NCBI RefSeq assembly: GCF_005221305.1
Contig: NZ_CP039887.1
Location: 558,001 to 622,000 of the forward strand
Direction: 5' to 3'
DNA: 64,000 nucleotides
Origin: Neisseria subflava
GTDB taxonomy: Bacteria; Pseudomonadota; Gammaproteobacteria; Burkholderiales; Neisseriaceae
In this document: positions 9,735 to 18,074 of the stretch, piece after piece
Layout: each line of letters opens with the position of its first letter
Position numbering within the stretch: the first letter of the stretch is position 1
Program-made: the position numbers and the translations under genes
Notes under the pieces: generated by a model
What the model saw: the letters and a program-made list of their open reading frames with translations, nothing else
Told to the model about the DNA's origin: nothing
Database searches by the model: none

Positions 9735-10526
9735 CTATTCGGTACTATCTTTCAGCGTGTCTCGATAAGTATAAAGATAAGATGCACCAACAAATGATGC
9801 GCCACCGACGACATTGCCCAGAAATACGGGAATCATATTGAAGAAAAATTGTCCCCATGTGATGTTTGCGCCTGCCAAAATACCTGCGGGGATAACGAAC
9901 ATATTGGCGACAAGGTGTTGGAAGCCGTTTAATACGAAAATCATGACGGGGAACCAAATGGCCAGCATTCGTCCGGTTGTGTTTTTAGCAGCAAAGTGCA
10001 GCCACGCGCTCATGCAGACCATCCAGTTACATGCGACCGCCGATACAAAAGCGCGACCGAAATCCATATGGACTTTTGCTTCCGCGACGACAATGGTTTT
10101 TTCTGCTACGCTGCCTTCAATCATGCCGACATAGTATCCGAGGAAAAACGCCATCGCCAGCGTACCCACCAAATTGCCCATGCAGACGATAACCTAGTTG
10201 CGCAGCAGCATTTTGGAGGAAATCCGTCCGGCCAATCTGCCTAAAGACATGATCATCATGTTACTGGTTACCAGCTCGCCGCCGCCAAGTAGGATACAAA
10301 TCAAGGCGATAGGGAACACGGCTGCGCCGAGTAAAGTGGCAAAACCACTCCATTCATGAGGTATGCCGCTGACTACTTTTAAATAGGCAAGATATCCAAA
10401 GCCGATGTATCCGCCGGCTAAAACGCTCAAGATTGCCAGTGTGGGAATGCTGGATTGTGCTTTGGCGCAGCTTTTGTCGAGAACAACCTGTAAAATTTCC
10501 TGTGGGTATAAATCGCGCGAAGCCAT
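9735..10526 (-). pseudogene. Formate/nitrite transporter (FocA/NirC family) with amber stop
   Basis: Pentameric inner-membrane channel family for formate or nitrite. The first 110 codons give helices 1-3. A TAG at 10194-10196 follows MLLRN, and the same frame continues V-I-V-C-M-G-N-L-V-G-T-L with the remaining helices to the stop at 9735. The expected residue is Trp (TGG to TAG by one G-to-A change). Intact length would be 263 residues, normal for the family. The second part has its own internal ATG (10181) but lacks a clear ribosome site. With the nearby frd-like genes it is part of a run of damaged anaerobic functions. Confidence 0.88.
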
Positions 10527-10711
10527 GATGTTCCTTAAAGTGGGTTGAGGAGGGAACGCCGTTTCAAAAGTGGCGCAAACTGTCGCGGTAGGGCAGTGTT
10601 ATAAAGCTAATCAAGCAAAGAATAAATATTTCCTAGATTTTGATAAAATTTGGGGAGACACTAATCGAAATTTATCTCTACCTAAATCAGTTAATATTCA
10701 AAGAGGGAATA

Positions 10712-10945
10712 ATGAATAATATATCCATTTTATTTTTGTGCTTTATTTTAACCTCGTGTGTTTCTTCTAATAGTTATTTTGTTCGGTTCTGGAATGGGGA
10801 TGTGATACCTGAAAGGCCATATGAGGAACAAAAAATTTTTGAATCATGTTATGAGAAATATAAAAATCTTCCTGATAAGACAAATGAGGAACGAGAGGTC
10901 ATAAGTTTGAAAGTTATGGATTGTATGCACACCATGAAAAAATGA
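10712..10945 (+). CDS. Small putative lipoprotein, AT-rich
   Basis: 77-residue protein of unknown function. A signal peptide of ~14 residues ends in the lipobox L-T-S-C, so it is probably a lipid-anchored envelope protein. The mature part is charged, with two more cysteines (SCYEKYK and MDCMHTMKK). The start at 10712 is chosen because AGAGGG precedes it and the signal peptide begins there. The gene is far richer in A+T than the flanking genes and is followed at 11009-11062 by a Haemophilus-type uptake-word pair, so it was probably acquired from Pasteurellaceae. No homologue is claimed. Confidence 0.7.
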   Translation: MNNISILFLCFILTSCVSSNSYFVRFWNGDVIPERPYEEQKIFESCYEKYKNLPDKTNEEREVISLKVMDCMHTMKK

Positions 10946-11008
10946 TAGTGCCAAAAATATCATTAAAATGGTATGTGGATTTCTTTTTAAAGATAGCGGA
11001 AATCTATA

Positions 11009-11062
11009 AAGTGCGGTCAATTTTCAAAGGGTTTTAAAACCTCTCAAAAACTAACCGCACTT
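11009..11062. terminator. Inverted pair of Pasteurellaceae uptake words (USS)
   Basis: AAGTGCGGT (11009-11017) followed by CAATTTT, and ACCGCACTT (11054-11062), are the 9-base Haemophilus influenzae uptake core in inverted orientation, with an AT-rich flank like the extended consensus. In Haemophilus such pairs act as terminators downstream of genes. The rest of the 10946-11322 gap holds a 38-codon reading frame (11114-11230) without ribosome site and the yciA terminator. Confidence 0.8.
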
Positions 11063-11271
11063 TAAATTTACTCTTCTCAACAAATACGTTAATTTAACTT
11101 AACCGCCAAAAAAATGTCAAAACTGACCAGCGATATGGTTTGGTTTGTCAATAAGGAGCCGGTGTACGGTCTTTGTTTTACCAATCAGCCTGAATTAAAT
11201 CTAAAAAACAGATACGTCGCCCTGCTTTAGCTCAAAAGAAATATTATTACATTTTGCTTCTGTATTAAAAA

Positions 11272-11304
11272 AGGCCGTCTGAACGTTGAGGTTTCAGACG
11301 GCCT
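11272..11304 (-). terminator. DUS-pair terminator of yciA
   Basis: AGGCCGTCTGAA (11272-11283) and its complement (11293-11304), immediately past the yciA stop. Confidence 0.8.
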
Positions 11305-11322
11305 TGTTTTGAATTTTTAAAC

Positions 11323-11757
11323 TTACAAATGTGCCAGCTTTGCATTGCCTTCGCGAGGAATAGGGCGCGGATTGCCTTGTGAATCGATGGCGACGTAAGT
11401 GAATACGGCTTCGGTGACCAGTTGGCGGTCTTCCGTTACCATATCGTTCATCAAAGTCTTCACCCACACTTCGATTTTCAGTTGCAAAGAAGTATTGCCT
11501 ACGCGGACGCAATGACCGTAGCAGCATACGACGTTGCCGACCTTTACTGGTCTGATGAAATTCATTTCTTGAACGGCCACGGTTACAATTCGTCCCTGTG
11601 CGATTTCTGCCGCCAAAATACCGCCGCCCAGATCCATTTGCGACATAATCCAGCCGCCGAAGATATCCTGATTAGGATTGGTATCGCGCGGCATGGCTAC
11701 CGTACGCAATAAAAGTTGTCCTTCGGGTGCAGCATGTGTTTGTTTGTTGTCAGACAT
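11323..11757 (-). CDS. yciA: Acyl-CoA thioesterase, YciA type (hot-dog fold)
   Basis: Hydrolyses acyl-CoA to free acid and CoA in the cytosol. 144 residues. The hot-dog signature is visible as NPNQDIFGGWIMSQMD, with the catalytic Asp, and V-A-V-Q-E-M-N-F-I-R-P-V-K-V-G-N. The start at 11757 (MSDNKQT) is chosen over an ATG five codons upstream because AGGA is correctly spaced before it. Single gene, convergent with nothing, and divergent from pip by ~125 bp containing a lone DUS. Confidence 0.9.
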   Translation of the reverse strand: MSDNKQTHAAPEGQLLLRTVAMPRDTNPNQDIFGGWIMSQMDLGGGILAAEIAQGRIVTVAVQEMNFIRPVKVGNVVCCYGHCVRVGNTSLQLKIEVWVKTLMNDMVTEDRQLVTEAVFTYVAIDSQGNPRPIPREGNAKLAHL

Positions 11758-11881
11758 AAATAATCCTGTCAAAAAAGTGCTATTTTACGCCATTTGTAGC
11801 AATAAACCTATGTAGGCCGTCTGAAAAATCAGCAGGCAAAGTGTTACAATCAACATATTCATCAGACAAAGGAGAAAGTTC

Positions 11882-12811
11882 ATGCATCCGATTCAAGAAC
11901 CAAGAAATAGCGGCCTTTTGCGCGTATCCGACATTCACGAAATCTACTGGGAAGAATCAGGCAATCCTGATGGCCACCCCGTGATTTTCCTGCATGGCGG
12001 CCCCGGAGCAGGGGCATCACCTGCCTGTCGCGGCTTTTTCAATCCAGAGCATTTCCGCATCGTCATCATCGACCAACGCGGTTGCGGACGTTCCAAACCC
12101 TATGCCTGTATCGAAGACAACACTACATGGGATTTGGTTGCCGATATTGAAAAAGTACGCGAAATGCTCGGTATTCAAAAATGGTTAGTCTTCGGCGGCT
12201 CATGGGGCAGTACCTTGTCGCTGACTTATGCCGAAACTCATCCCGATCGCGTCAGCGGCTTAGTTTTGCGCGGTATTTTCCTGTGTAGGCCGTCTGAAAT
12301 GGCATGGTTGAACGAAGCAGGCGGCGTCAGCCAAATTTATCCGGCCCAATGGCAAAAATTCATTGCCCCCGTGGCCGAAAACAAACGCCAAGCCCTAATT
12401 AAAGCCTACCATGAAATGCTGTTCAGCGAAGATGAAGCCACACGCCTCAAAGCAGCTAAATCATGGGCAGACTGGGAAAGCTATCTTATTCAGTTTGAAC
12501 CTAAAGACGTAGATGAAGACCCGCAAGCCTCCCTTGCCATCGCAAGAATGGAAAATCATTACTTCGTGAACGAAGGCTGGTTACAGGGCGATAAAGCCAT
12601 TTTGGCAAACATCGATAAAATCCGCCATATCCCAACCATCATCGTTCAAGGCCGCTACGACCTATGCACTCCGATGCAAAGCGCGTGGGAACTCTCGCAA
12701 GCCTTCCCTGAAGCGGAATTGAGAATCGTCCAAGCAGGCCACTCTTCTTTTGATCCTTCGCTTTCCGAGGCTTTGGTGAAAGCAGTGGAGGATATTAGAA
12801 GCAAGTTATAA
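11882..12811 (+). CDS. pip: Proline iminopeptidase
   Basis: Alpha/beta-hydrolase that removes N-terminal proline from peptides. 309 residues. Catalytic triad: Ser in GGSWGS (residue ~110), Asp in GRYDLCTP (~260) and His in QAGHSSFD (~288). The oxyanion-region motif HGGPGAG is at ~38. AAAGGAGAAAG precedes the ATG. An AG-DUS (12287-12298) is inside the coding sequence and is translated as C-R-P-S-E. It is the neighbour of the CRISPR-Cas island; a 25-bp piece of its 3' end (12725-12749) recurs at 33848, on the far side of the array. Confidence 0.95.
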   Translation: MHPIQEPRNSGLLRVSDIHEIYWEESGNPDGHPVIFLHGGPGAGASPACRGFFNPEHFRIVIIDQRGCGRSKPYACIEDNTTWDLVADIEKVREMLGIQKWLVFGGSWGSTLSLTYAETHPDRVSGLVLRGIFLCRPSEMAWLNEAGGVSQIYPAQWQKFIAPVAENKRQALIKAYHEMLFSEDEATRLKAAKSWADWESYLIQFEPKDVDEDPQASLAIARMENHYFVNEGWLQGDKAILANIDKIRHIPTIIVQGRYDLCTPMQSAWELSQAFPEAELRIVQAGHSSFDPSLSEALVKAVEDIRSKL

Positions 12812-12827
12812 AGGTTAATAAATGATA

Positions 12828-12856
12828 ATGCCGTCTGAAAAAGTTTCAGACGGCAT
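12828..12856 (+). terminator. AT-DUS pair terminator after pip
   Basis: ATGCCGTCTGAA (12828-12839) and complement (12845-12856), then a T run. This is the AT dialect used by the meningococcus group, unlike the AG dialect of most pairs here. Confidence 0.8.
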
Positions 12857-12932
12857 TTTTTCTATTTACATATTAAATTTAATATCATATTATCATTGCA
12901 TGATATCAGTTTGAATTTTTTAGAATTTCAAT
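12857..12932 (+). promoter_or_regulatory. Putative cas operon promoter/operator region
   Basis: 76-bp AT-rich stretch before cas3. It holds a perfect dyad TATCAT-TGC-ATGATA (12891-12905) and several -10-like hexamers (TATCAT, TATTAT). The dyad could be an operator; no regulator is identified. Confidence 0.4.
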
Positions 12933-14861
12933 ATGAAACCTCTAATTTACTACGCCCATTCCACCCAAGACAAACTCGGCAATCTCTTGCCTTACGAACA
13001 TTGGCAAACCTTACAAAGCCATTCGGTCAATGTTGGTGAAATGGCGGCGGAGTTTGCTCGGGTATTTGGTGCGCAGGAAATTGCCTGTCAAACGGGGCAA
13101 CTCCATGACGCGGGGAAATATTCGGAACCCTTTAATCACCGATTGCATGGTGGCCCATCAGTCGATCATGCTACTGCCGGAGCAAAGATTGCGGTAGAAC
13201 GCTGGGGAAATGTGATCGGCAAGCTGATGGCGTTTTGCATTGCAGGGCATCATGCAGGGCTAGCCAACGGGAGTGGTGAAGGTGATAACCGCCGCACGTT
13301 AAAGCAGCGTTTGGCGTTACAATTCGGCGCAGATATTCCTGCCCTCGATAATCTGTGGCAACAAGAAATCAAGCTCCCTCAAAACCTGTCCGCACCATCA
13401 CTCAAGGCCGACGCACATCATCCTTTTTTCTCCTACGCCTTCTTCACACGAATGCTCTATTCCTGCTTGGTGGATGCCGATTATCTCGACACCGAAGCCT
13501 TTTATCTAAAGCTAGAAAACAAAGCCGTCGAGCGCGGCAGCTCCCCCGATTTAAATGCCCTACAACACAATTTCAATCAATTTATCAACGATTTCAGACA
13601 ACGTATCGCCCAAGCTACAGCGCAAACCGAAGCCGAAAAACGCAATGCCGCTTTAAACCGCCTGCGCAGCGAAATTCTTGATCATGCCGTAGAACAAGCG
13701 GCACAAGCGCAAGGGCTGTTCACGCTCACCGTGCCGACCGGAGGCGGCAAAACTTTCACTTCCATGGCATTTGCGCTGGAACACGCCAAACGGCACGGTA
13801 TGCGGCGCGTGATTTACGTCATCCCGTTTACCAGCATCATCGAACAAAACGCCGCCGAATTTCGCAAAGCCTTTGGCGAATTGGGCGAACAAGCCGTGTT
13901 GGAACACCACAGCACCTTCGACGACAAACTGCAAAATGAGGTCACCAAAGATAAATTGCGCCTTGCCTCGGAAAACTGGGACGCGCCAATTGTCGTGACC
14001 ACCGCCGTGCAATTCTTCGAATCCCTCTTTGCCGACCGCTCCTCGTGCTGCCGCAAGCTACACAACATCGCAGGCTCCGTCATCATTCTCGACGAAGCGC
14101 AAATGCTGCCGCTCAATCTGTTGTTGCCCATCATGCAAGCCATCAAAGAATTGGCGCAAAACTACCACTGCAGCGTCGTTATGTGCACCGCCACCCAGCC
14201 AGCCGTGCAAGCCGAAAACGGCTTCTATCGCGGCTTTGAGAACGTGCGCGAAATAGCTCCAAAACCGACCGCACTTTTCGACAAACTGCGCCGCACCACC
14301 GTGCAGCACATCGGCACACAAACCGACGCCGACCTGCTCGCCAAACTTGGCGAACACCCGCAAATGCTCGTCATCGTCAACAATCGCCGCCACGCCCGCA
14401 GCCTGTACGACCAAGCCAAACACCTTGACGGCACGTTCCACCTGACCACCTTAATGTGTGCCAAACACCGCAGCCAAAAGCTTGATGAGATTCGAGGCCA
14501 TCTGAAAAACGGCGAACCTTGCCGCGTCATCGCCACCTCTTTAATTGAAGCCGGCGTTGATGTCGATTTTCCGCTGGTAATGCGCGCCGAGGCAGGTTTA
14601 GACAGCATTGCCCAGGCCGCCGGACGTTGCAACCGCGAAGGCAAAAGGCCGTCTGAAAACAGCTTTGTCTGGATATTCACGCCCGAAGATAAATGGAAAG
14701 CCCCGCCCGAACTTGCCGCACAAGCCGCCGTTATGCGACTGACCGCCGACAGCTTTTCAGACAACCTCATTCCACAGATTTTCGATTTTTTAACACTTCA
14801 AGCCATTTATATGGCTTGTTCGTTAAATTTTGCGCGTTTCAAATTTGGAGAATCGATGTGA
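12933..14861 (+). CDS. cas3: First Cas3 nuclease-helicase, C-terminally truncated
   Basis: Type I effector nuclease-helicase that degrades DNA recognised by Cascade. HD nuclease motifs: QSHSVNVGEM, TGQLHDAGKY (HD pair at residue ~58) and AGHHAG. Helicase motifs: VPTGGGKT (Walker A, ~275), ILDEAQMLP and QAAGRCNREG (motif VI, ~565). At 642 residues it stops ~180 short of cas3 number 2; the accessory C-terminal domain is missing and the tail from ~600 looks unrelated. An AG-DUS (14646-14657) and a Pasteurellaceae USS core (14268-14276) are both inside. A diverged copy of its HD region lies at 33873-33998. It may be inactive, or supply HD/helicase activity alone. Confidence 0.85.
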   Translation: MKPLIYYAHSTQDKLGNLLPYEHWQTLQSHSVNVGEMAAEFARVFGAQEIACQTGQLHDAGKYSEPFNHRLHGGPSVDHATAGAKIAVERWGNVIGKLMAFCIAGHHAGLANGSGEGDNRRTLKQRLALQFGADIPALDNLWQQEIKLPQNLSAPSLKADAHHPFFSYAFFTRMLYSCLVDADYLDTEAFYLKLENKAVERGSSPDLNALQHNFNQFINDFRQRIAQATAQTEAEKRNAALNRLRSEILDHAVEQAAQAQGLFTLTVPTGGGKTFTSMAFALEHAKRHGMRRVIYVIPFTSIIEQNAAEFRKAFGELGEQAVLEHHSTFDDKLQNEVTKDKLRLASENWDAPIVVTTAVQFFESLFADRSSCCRKLHNIAGSVIILDEAQMLPLNLLLPIMQAIKELAQNYHCSVVMCTATQPAVQAENGFYRGFENVREIAPKPTALFDKLRRTTVQHIGTQTDADLLAKLGEHPQMLVIVNNRRHARSLYDQAKHLDGTFHLTTLMCAKHRSQKLDEIRGHLKNGEPCRVIATSLIEAGVDVDFPLVMRAEAGLDSIAQAAGRCNREGKRPSENSFVWIFTPEDKWKAPPELAAQAAVMRLTADSFSDNLIPQIFDFLTLQAIYMACSLNFARFKFGESM

Positions 14862-17329
14862 ATTTCAACTATATAGCCCATGTCCGCAAAGCAGACGGGC
14901 AGCCTCAATTTTTACAAACGCATCTAACTGAAACCGCCGAGATCGCCAAATCATTGGCAGCCAAACTGGATTTGGATCAGGCGGGCGAGTTACTCGGACT
15001 CATGCACGATTTCGGTAAATATTCCCGAAAATTCCAAAAATATATCCACGATGAAACAGGTTTGTTTAATCCTGATTTGGATGATGAAGAAAGTACGCCG
15101 AACGGTAGTAAAGTAGACCATTCCACCGCCGGAGCACAATGGGTTTACCGTGAATTAAGAAAATTCGGTGTGGCGCAGGGTATCGGCGAATTATTCGGGC
15201 AAACGCTGGGGTTGTGCATTGCATCGCACCACGGCGAAGGCTTGATTGACTGTTTAGATGGAGAAGGTAATCCGAAATGGATTGAGCGGTTTAATAAAAC
15301 TGATGAACTGACGCATTTGACAGAATGCGAGCAAAATGCCGATGAAGCCGTTCAACAGAAAGCACGTGAATTGGCAGGAGAAAACCTGATTCGCAGTCTG
15401 CTCAAAGCGGTGAAGCCGATTCTTTTCGACCAAACGACCAACAGCAAAATCAAAGAATTCTATCTCGGCTGCCTGACCCGTTTCCTATTCAGTTGCCTGA
15501 TTGATGCCGACCGTATCAACAGCTCGGATTTTGAGCGGGAAGCGCAAAAAGAAGTCCACCGCTTGACCGAAAAACCAGATTGGCAACCGGCGATTGATAA
15601 ATTGGAAGCCAAATTAGCAGGTTTTGAAAACCGTTATCCCATTGACGAAATCCGCCGTCGAATTTCAGACGACTGCCTAAAAAGAGCAGCCGATTCTCAA
15701 GGTATTTATACGCTGACCGTGCCGACCGGTGGCGGCAAAACATTGGCCAGTCTGCGCTATGCCCTCCATCATGCGCAAAAGCACAATCTCGACCGTATTA
15801 TCTACATCATTCCCTATACTTCCATCATCGACCAAAACGCTCAAGCCGTGCGCGAAATTCTCGGCGAAGATTGGGTGCTGGAACACCATTCCAATTTGGA
15901 ACCCGAAAAACAAAGCTGGCAGGACAAACTGCTATCCGAAAACTGGGACAAGCCCATTGTGTTTACCACGATGGTGCAGTTTTTGGATGCATGGTTCGGC
16001 GGCGGTACGCGCGGCGCACGCCATATCCACCCGATGACCAATGCGGTGCTGATTTTCGATGAAATCCAAACCCTGCCCGTGAAATGCGTACATTTGTTTT
16101 GCAATGTGCTGAACTGGTTGACGGCATTTGGCAAAAGCACGGCAGTTTTGTGTACGGCGACGCAGCCTTTGCTCGGTGAATCGGGTTTGCAGAATTTCCC
16201 TGAAGGCAAAAGGGAAAGTATTGCCGCGCGCGGTTTGTTAAGGCTGCCTGAAAACGCCGAAATCATGGGCAAGCATCAGGATTTAGATAGATTATTTGCT
16301 GATTTATCACGCGTGGAAATCCGATTCAACGAAAAAGCAGGCGGTTGGAATGTGGAAGAAGCGGGCGCGTTTTTGCTGGAACAGTTTCAGACAACCCCAA
16401 GCTGCCTGTTTATCGTCAATACCAAAAAATGGGCGCAGGAGCTTTATCAATATTGCAAGGCACAGAACGTACCGCCTGAAGCCCTGTTTCATTTAAGTAC
16501 CAACCAATGCGCGGCGCACCGCAAAGCGATTTTTGACACCATCAAAGCTCGTCTAAAAAACAAACAACCCGTTATCTGCATCAGCACCCAGTTGATTGAA
16601 GCCGGTGTGGATATTTCCATGGCTTGCGTGATTCGCGCCTTGGGCGGGCTGGATAGCATTGCTCAGGCGGCGGGGCGTTGCAACCGGCACGGCGAGAAAG
16701 AAGGTAAAGGGCAGGTTTGGGTGTTGAATTTGCAAGAACAGGATTTTACGCGGATATTACCCGATATTCAGGTAGGCAAAACCCATGCCGAACGCGTATT
16801 TCGCGATTTTACCGGGCAGGACATTTTGCAACCCGCCGCCATGCAGCGATATTTTGAATACTATTTTTACCAACGCAGCGATGAAATGGTATATTCTGTT
16901 AAAAACAGCGCAACAGGTTCTCTGCTGGATTGGTTGAGCGATAACGCGCTGAATCCTTATGGCGAAAAAAACGATAAAAGAAGCAAACCGTTGCCGCTGC
17001 TGATGCAATCCTTCAAAAGTGCAGGACGTGCTTTCCAAGCCATAGACGCGCCGACCCATGCCGTGATTGTGCCGTATGGCGAAGGCGCGGAACTCATTGC
17101 CAAACTCTGTGGCGAATGGGATCCGAAAGAAATGCACCGCACTTTGCAAAAAGCCCAGCGTTACAGTGTGAACGTCTTCCCCAACGTTTGGGGTAAATTG
17201 CAAAAAGAAAACGCCCTGCATGAAACCATTGAAGGCTCGGGCATTTATTATCTGAATGAACGCTATTACAACGATGAATTCGGCTTGTCTTTGGACGAAA
17301 CAAGCGAAATGACTTTTTACGACTTATAG
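14858..17329 (+). CDS. cas3: Second, full-length Cas3 nuclease-helicase (type I-C)
   Basis: 823-residue Cas3, normal length for type I-C. HD motifs: LMHDFGKYS (~52), DHSTAGAQ (~88) and ASHHGEG (~125). Helicase: VPTGGGKT (~290), IFDEIQTLP (a DEIQ box) and QAAGRCNRHG (~605), then a C-terminal domain. GTG at 14858 is chosen: the HD domain begins there, GGAG lies ~8 bases before it, and it overlaps the stop of the first cas3, so the two are translationally coupled. Pasteurellaceae USS core at 17136-17144. Sequence is clearly different from the first cas3, so this is not a recent tandem duplication. Confidence 0.93.
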   Translation: MNFNYIAHVRKADGQPQFLQTHLTETAEIAKSLAAKLDLDQAGELLGLMHDFGKYSRKFQKYIHDETGLFNPDLDDEESTPNGSKVDHSTAGAQWVYRELRKFGVAQGIGELFGQTLGLCIASHHGEGLIDCLDGEGNPKWIERFNKTDELTHLTECEQNADEAVQQKARELAGENLIRSLLKAVKPILFDQTTNSKIKEFYLGCLTRFLFSCLIDADRINSSDFEREAQKEVHRLTEKPDWQPAIDKLEAKLAGFENRYPIDEIRRRISDDCLKRAADSQGIYTLTVPTGGGKTLASLRYALHHAQKHNLDRIIYIIPYTSIIDQNAQAVREILGEDWVLEHHSNLEPEKQSWQDKLLSENWDKPIVFTTMVQFLDAWFGGGTRGARHIHPMTNAVLIFDEIQTLPVKCVHLFCNVLNWLTAFGKSTAVLCTATQPLLGESGLQNFPEGKRESIAARGLLRLPENAEIMGKHQDLDRLFADLSRVEIRFNEKAGGWNVEEAGAFLLEQFQTTPSCLFIVNTKKWAQELYQYCKAQNVPPEALFHLSTNQCAAHRKAIFDTIKARLKNKQPVICISTQLIEAGVDISMACVIRALGGLDSIAQAAGRCNRHGEKEGKGQVWVLNLQEQDFTRILPDIQVGKTHAERVFRDFTGQDILQPAAMQRYFEYYFYQRSDEMVYSVKNSATGSLLDWLSDNALNPYGEKNDKRSKPLPLLMQSFKSAGRAFQAIDAPTHAVIVPYGEGAELIAKLCGEWDPKEMHRTLQKAQRYSVNVFPNVWGKLQKENALHETIEGSGIYYLNERYYNDEFGLSLDETSEMTFYDL

Positions 17330-17336
17330 GAGCAAT

Positions 17337-18074
17337 ATGGACAGCAAAATCAGTTTCCGCGTATGGGGGCGGCAAGCCTTGTTTACCGACCCAGTTACCA
17401 AAATCGGTGGTGAAAAATTCAGCTATCAAGTGCCGACATACGAAGCCATTAAAGGCATTGTCAAAAGCATTTACTGGAAGCCAACTTTGATATGGCATAT
17501 CGACCGCATCCGCGTAATGAAGCCCATCCGCACCCAAAGCAAATCCACCAAACCGCTGGATTGGAACGGCGGCAACACTTTGGCGATTTACACCTTTTTG
17601 CAGGACGTAGAATACCAAGTGGAAGCTCATTTTGAATGGAACGAGCATTGGGAAGAATTGGCTGGCGACCGTAATTTCGGCAAACATATCGCCATTGCCA
17701 GAAGAATGTTGGAACGCGGCGGGCGGCAGGATATTTTTCTCGGCACGCGCGATTGCCAAGGCTATGTCGAGCCTTGCGAGTTTGGCAGCCCAAGTCGAGA
17801 TGGAAAAGCAGGCTTTTATGATGAAATCGACAACTTAGATTTTGGTTTAATGTTCCACAGTTTTGGCTATCCCGAAGAAACCGGAAAGCCCGAATTGGTC
17901 AGCCGTTTTTGGATGGCAAATATGAAAAAGGGTAGGATTGAGTTTCCAAGCATCGACGATACAGAAGGTCGTCTAAAAACCCGATTTATCCGCAAAATGC
18001 AGCCTGAAAAACCGTTCAAGCGCGGCGAAAATGTCAAGCCTGTGGAAGACGAAGCCAAGGAGCTGGGATTATGA
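17337..18074 (+). CDS. cas5c: Cas5c (Cas5d) crRNA-processing endonuclease
   Basis: In type I-C, Cas5 replaces Cas6: it cuts the repeat RNA 3' of the hairpin to leave an 11-nt handle and stays on the crRNA. 245 residues, typical. The N-terminus (SFRVWGRQALFTDP) and GKHIAIARRMLE, which holds the Lys-His pair expected at the active site, fit the family. AGGAG precedes ATG. Its last codons overlap cas8c by 4 bases (ATGA), indicating coupling. Confidence 0.92.
   Translation: MDSKISFRVWGRQALFTDPVTKIGGEKFSYQVPTYEAIKGIVKSIYWKPTLIWHIDRIRVMKPIRTQSKSTKPLDWNGGNTLAIYTFLQDVEYQVEAHFEWNEHWEELAGDRNFGKHIAIARRMLERGGRQDIFLGTRDCQGYVEPCEFGSPSRDGKAGFYDEIDNLDFGLMFHSFGYPEETGKPELVSRFWMANMKKGRIEFPSIDDTEGRLKTRFIRKMQPEKPFKRGENVKPVEDEAKELGL

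Noticed and set aside
11114..11230. 38-codon frame after the lipoprotein gene
   Set aside because: No ribosome site and no recognisable sequence; mentioned only in the gap description.
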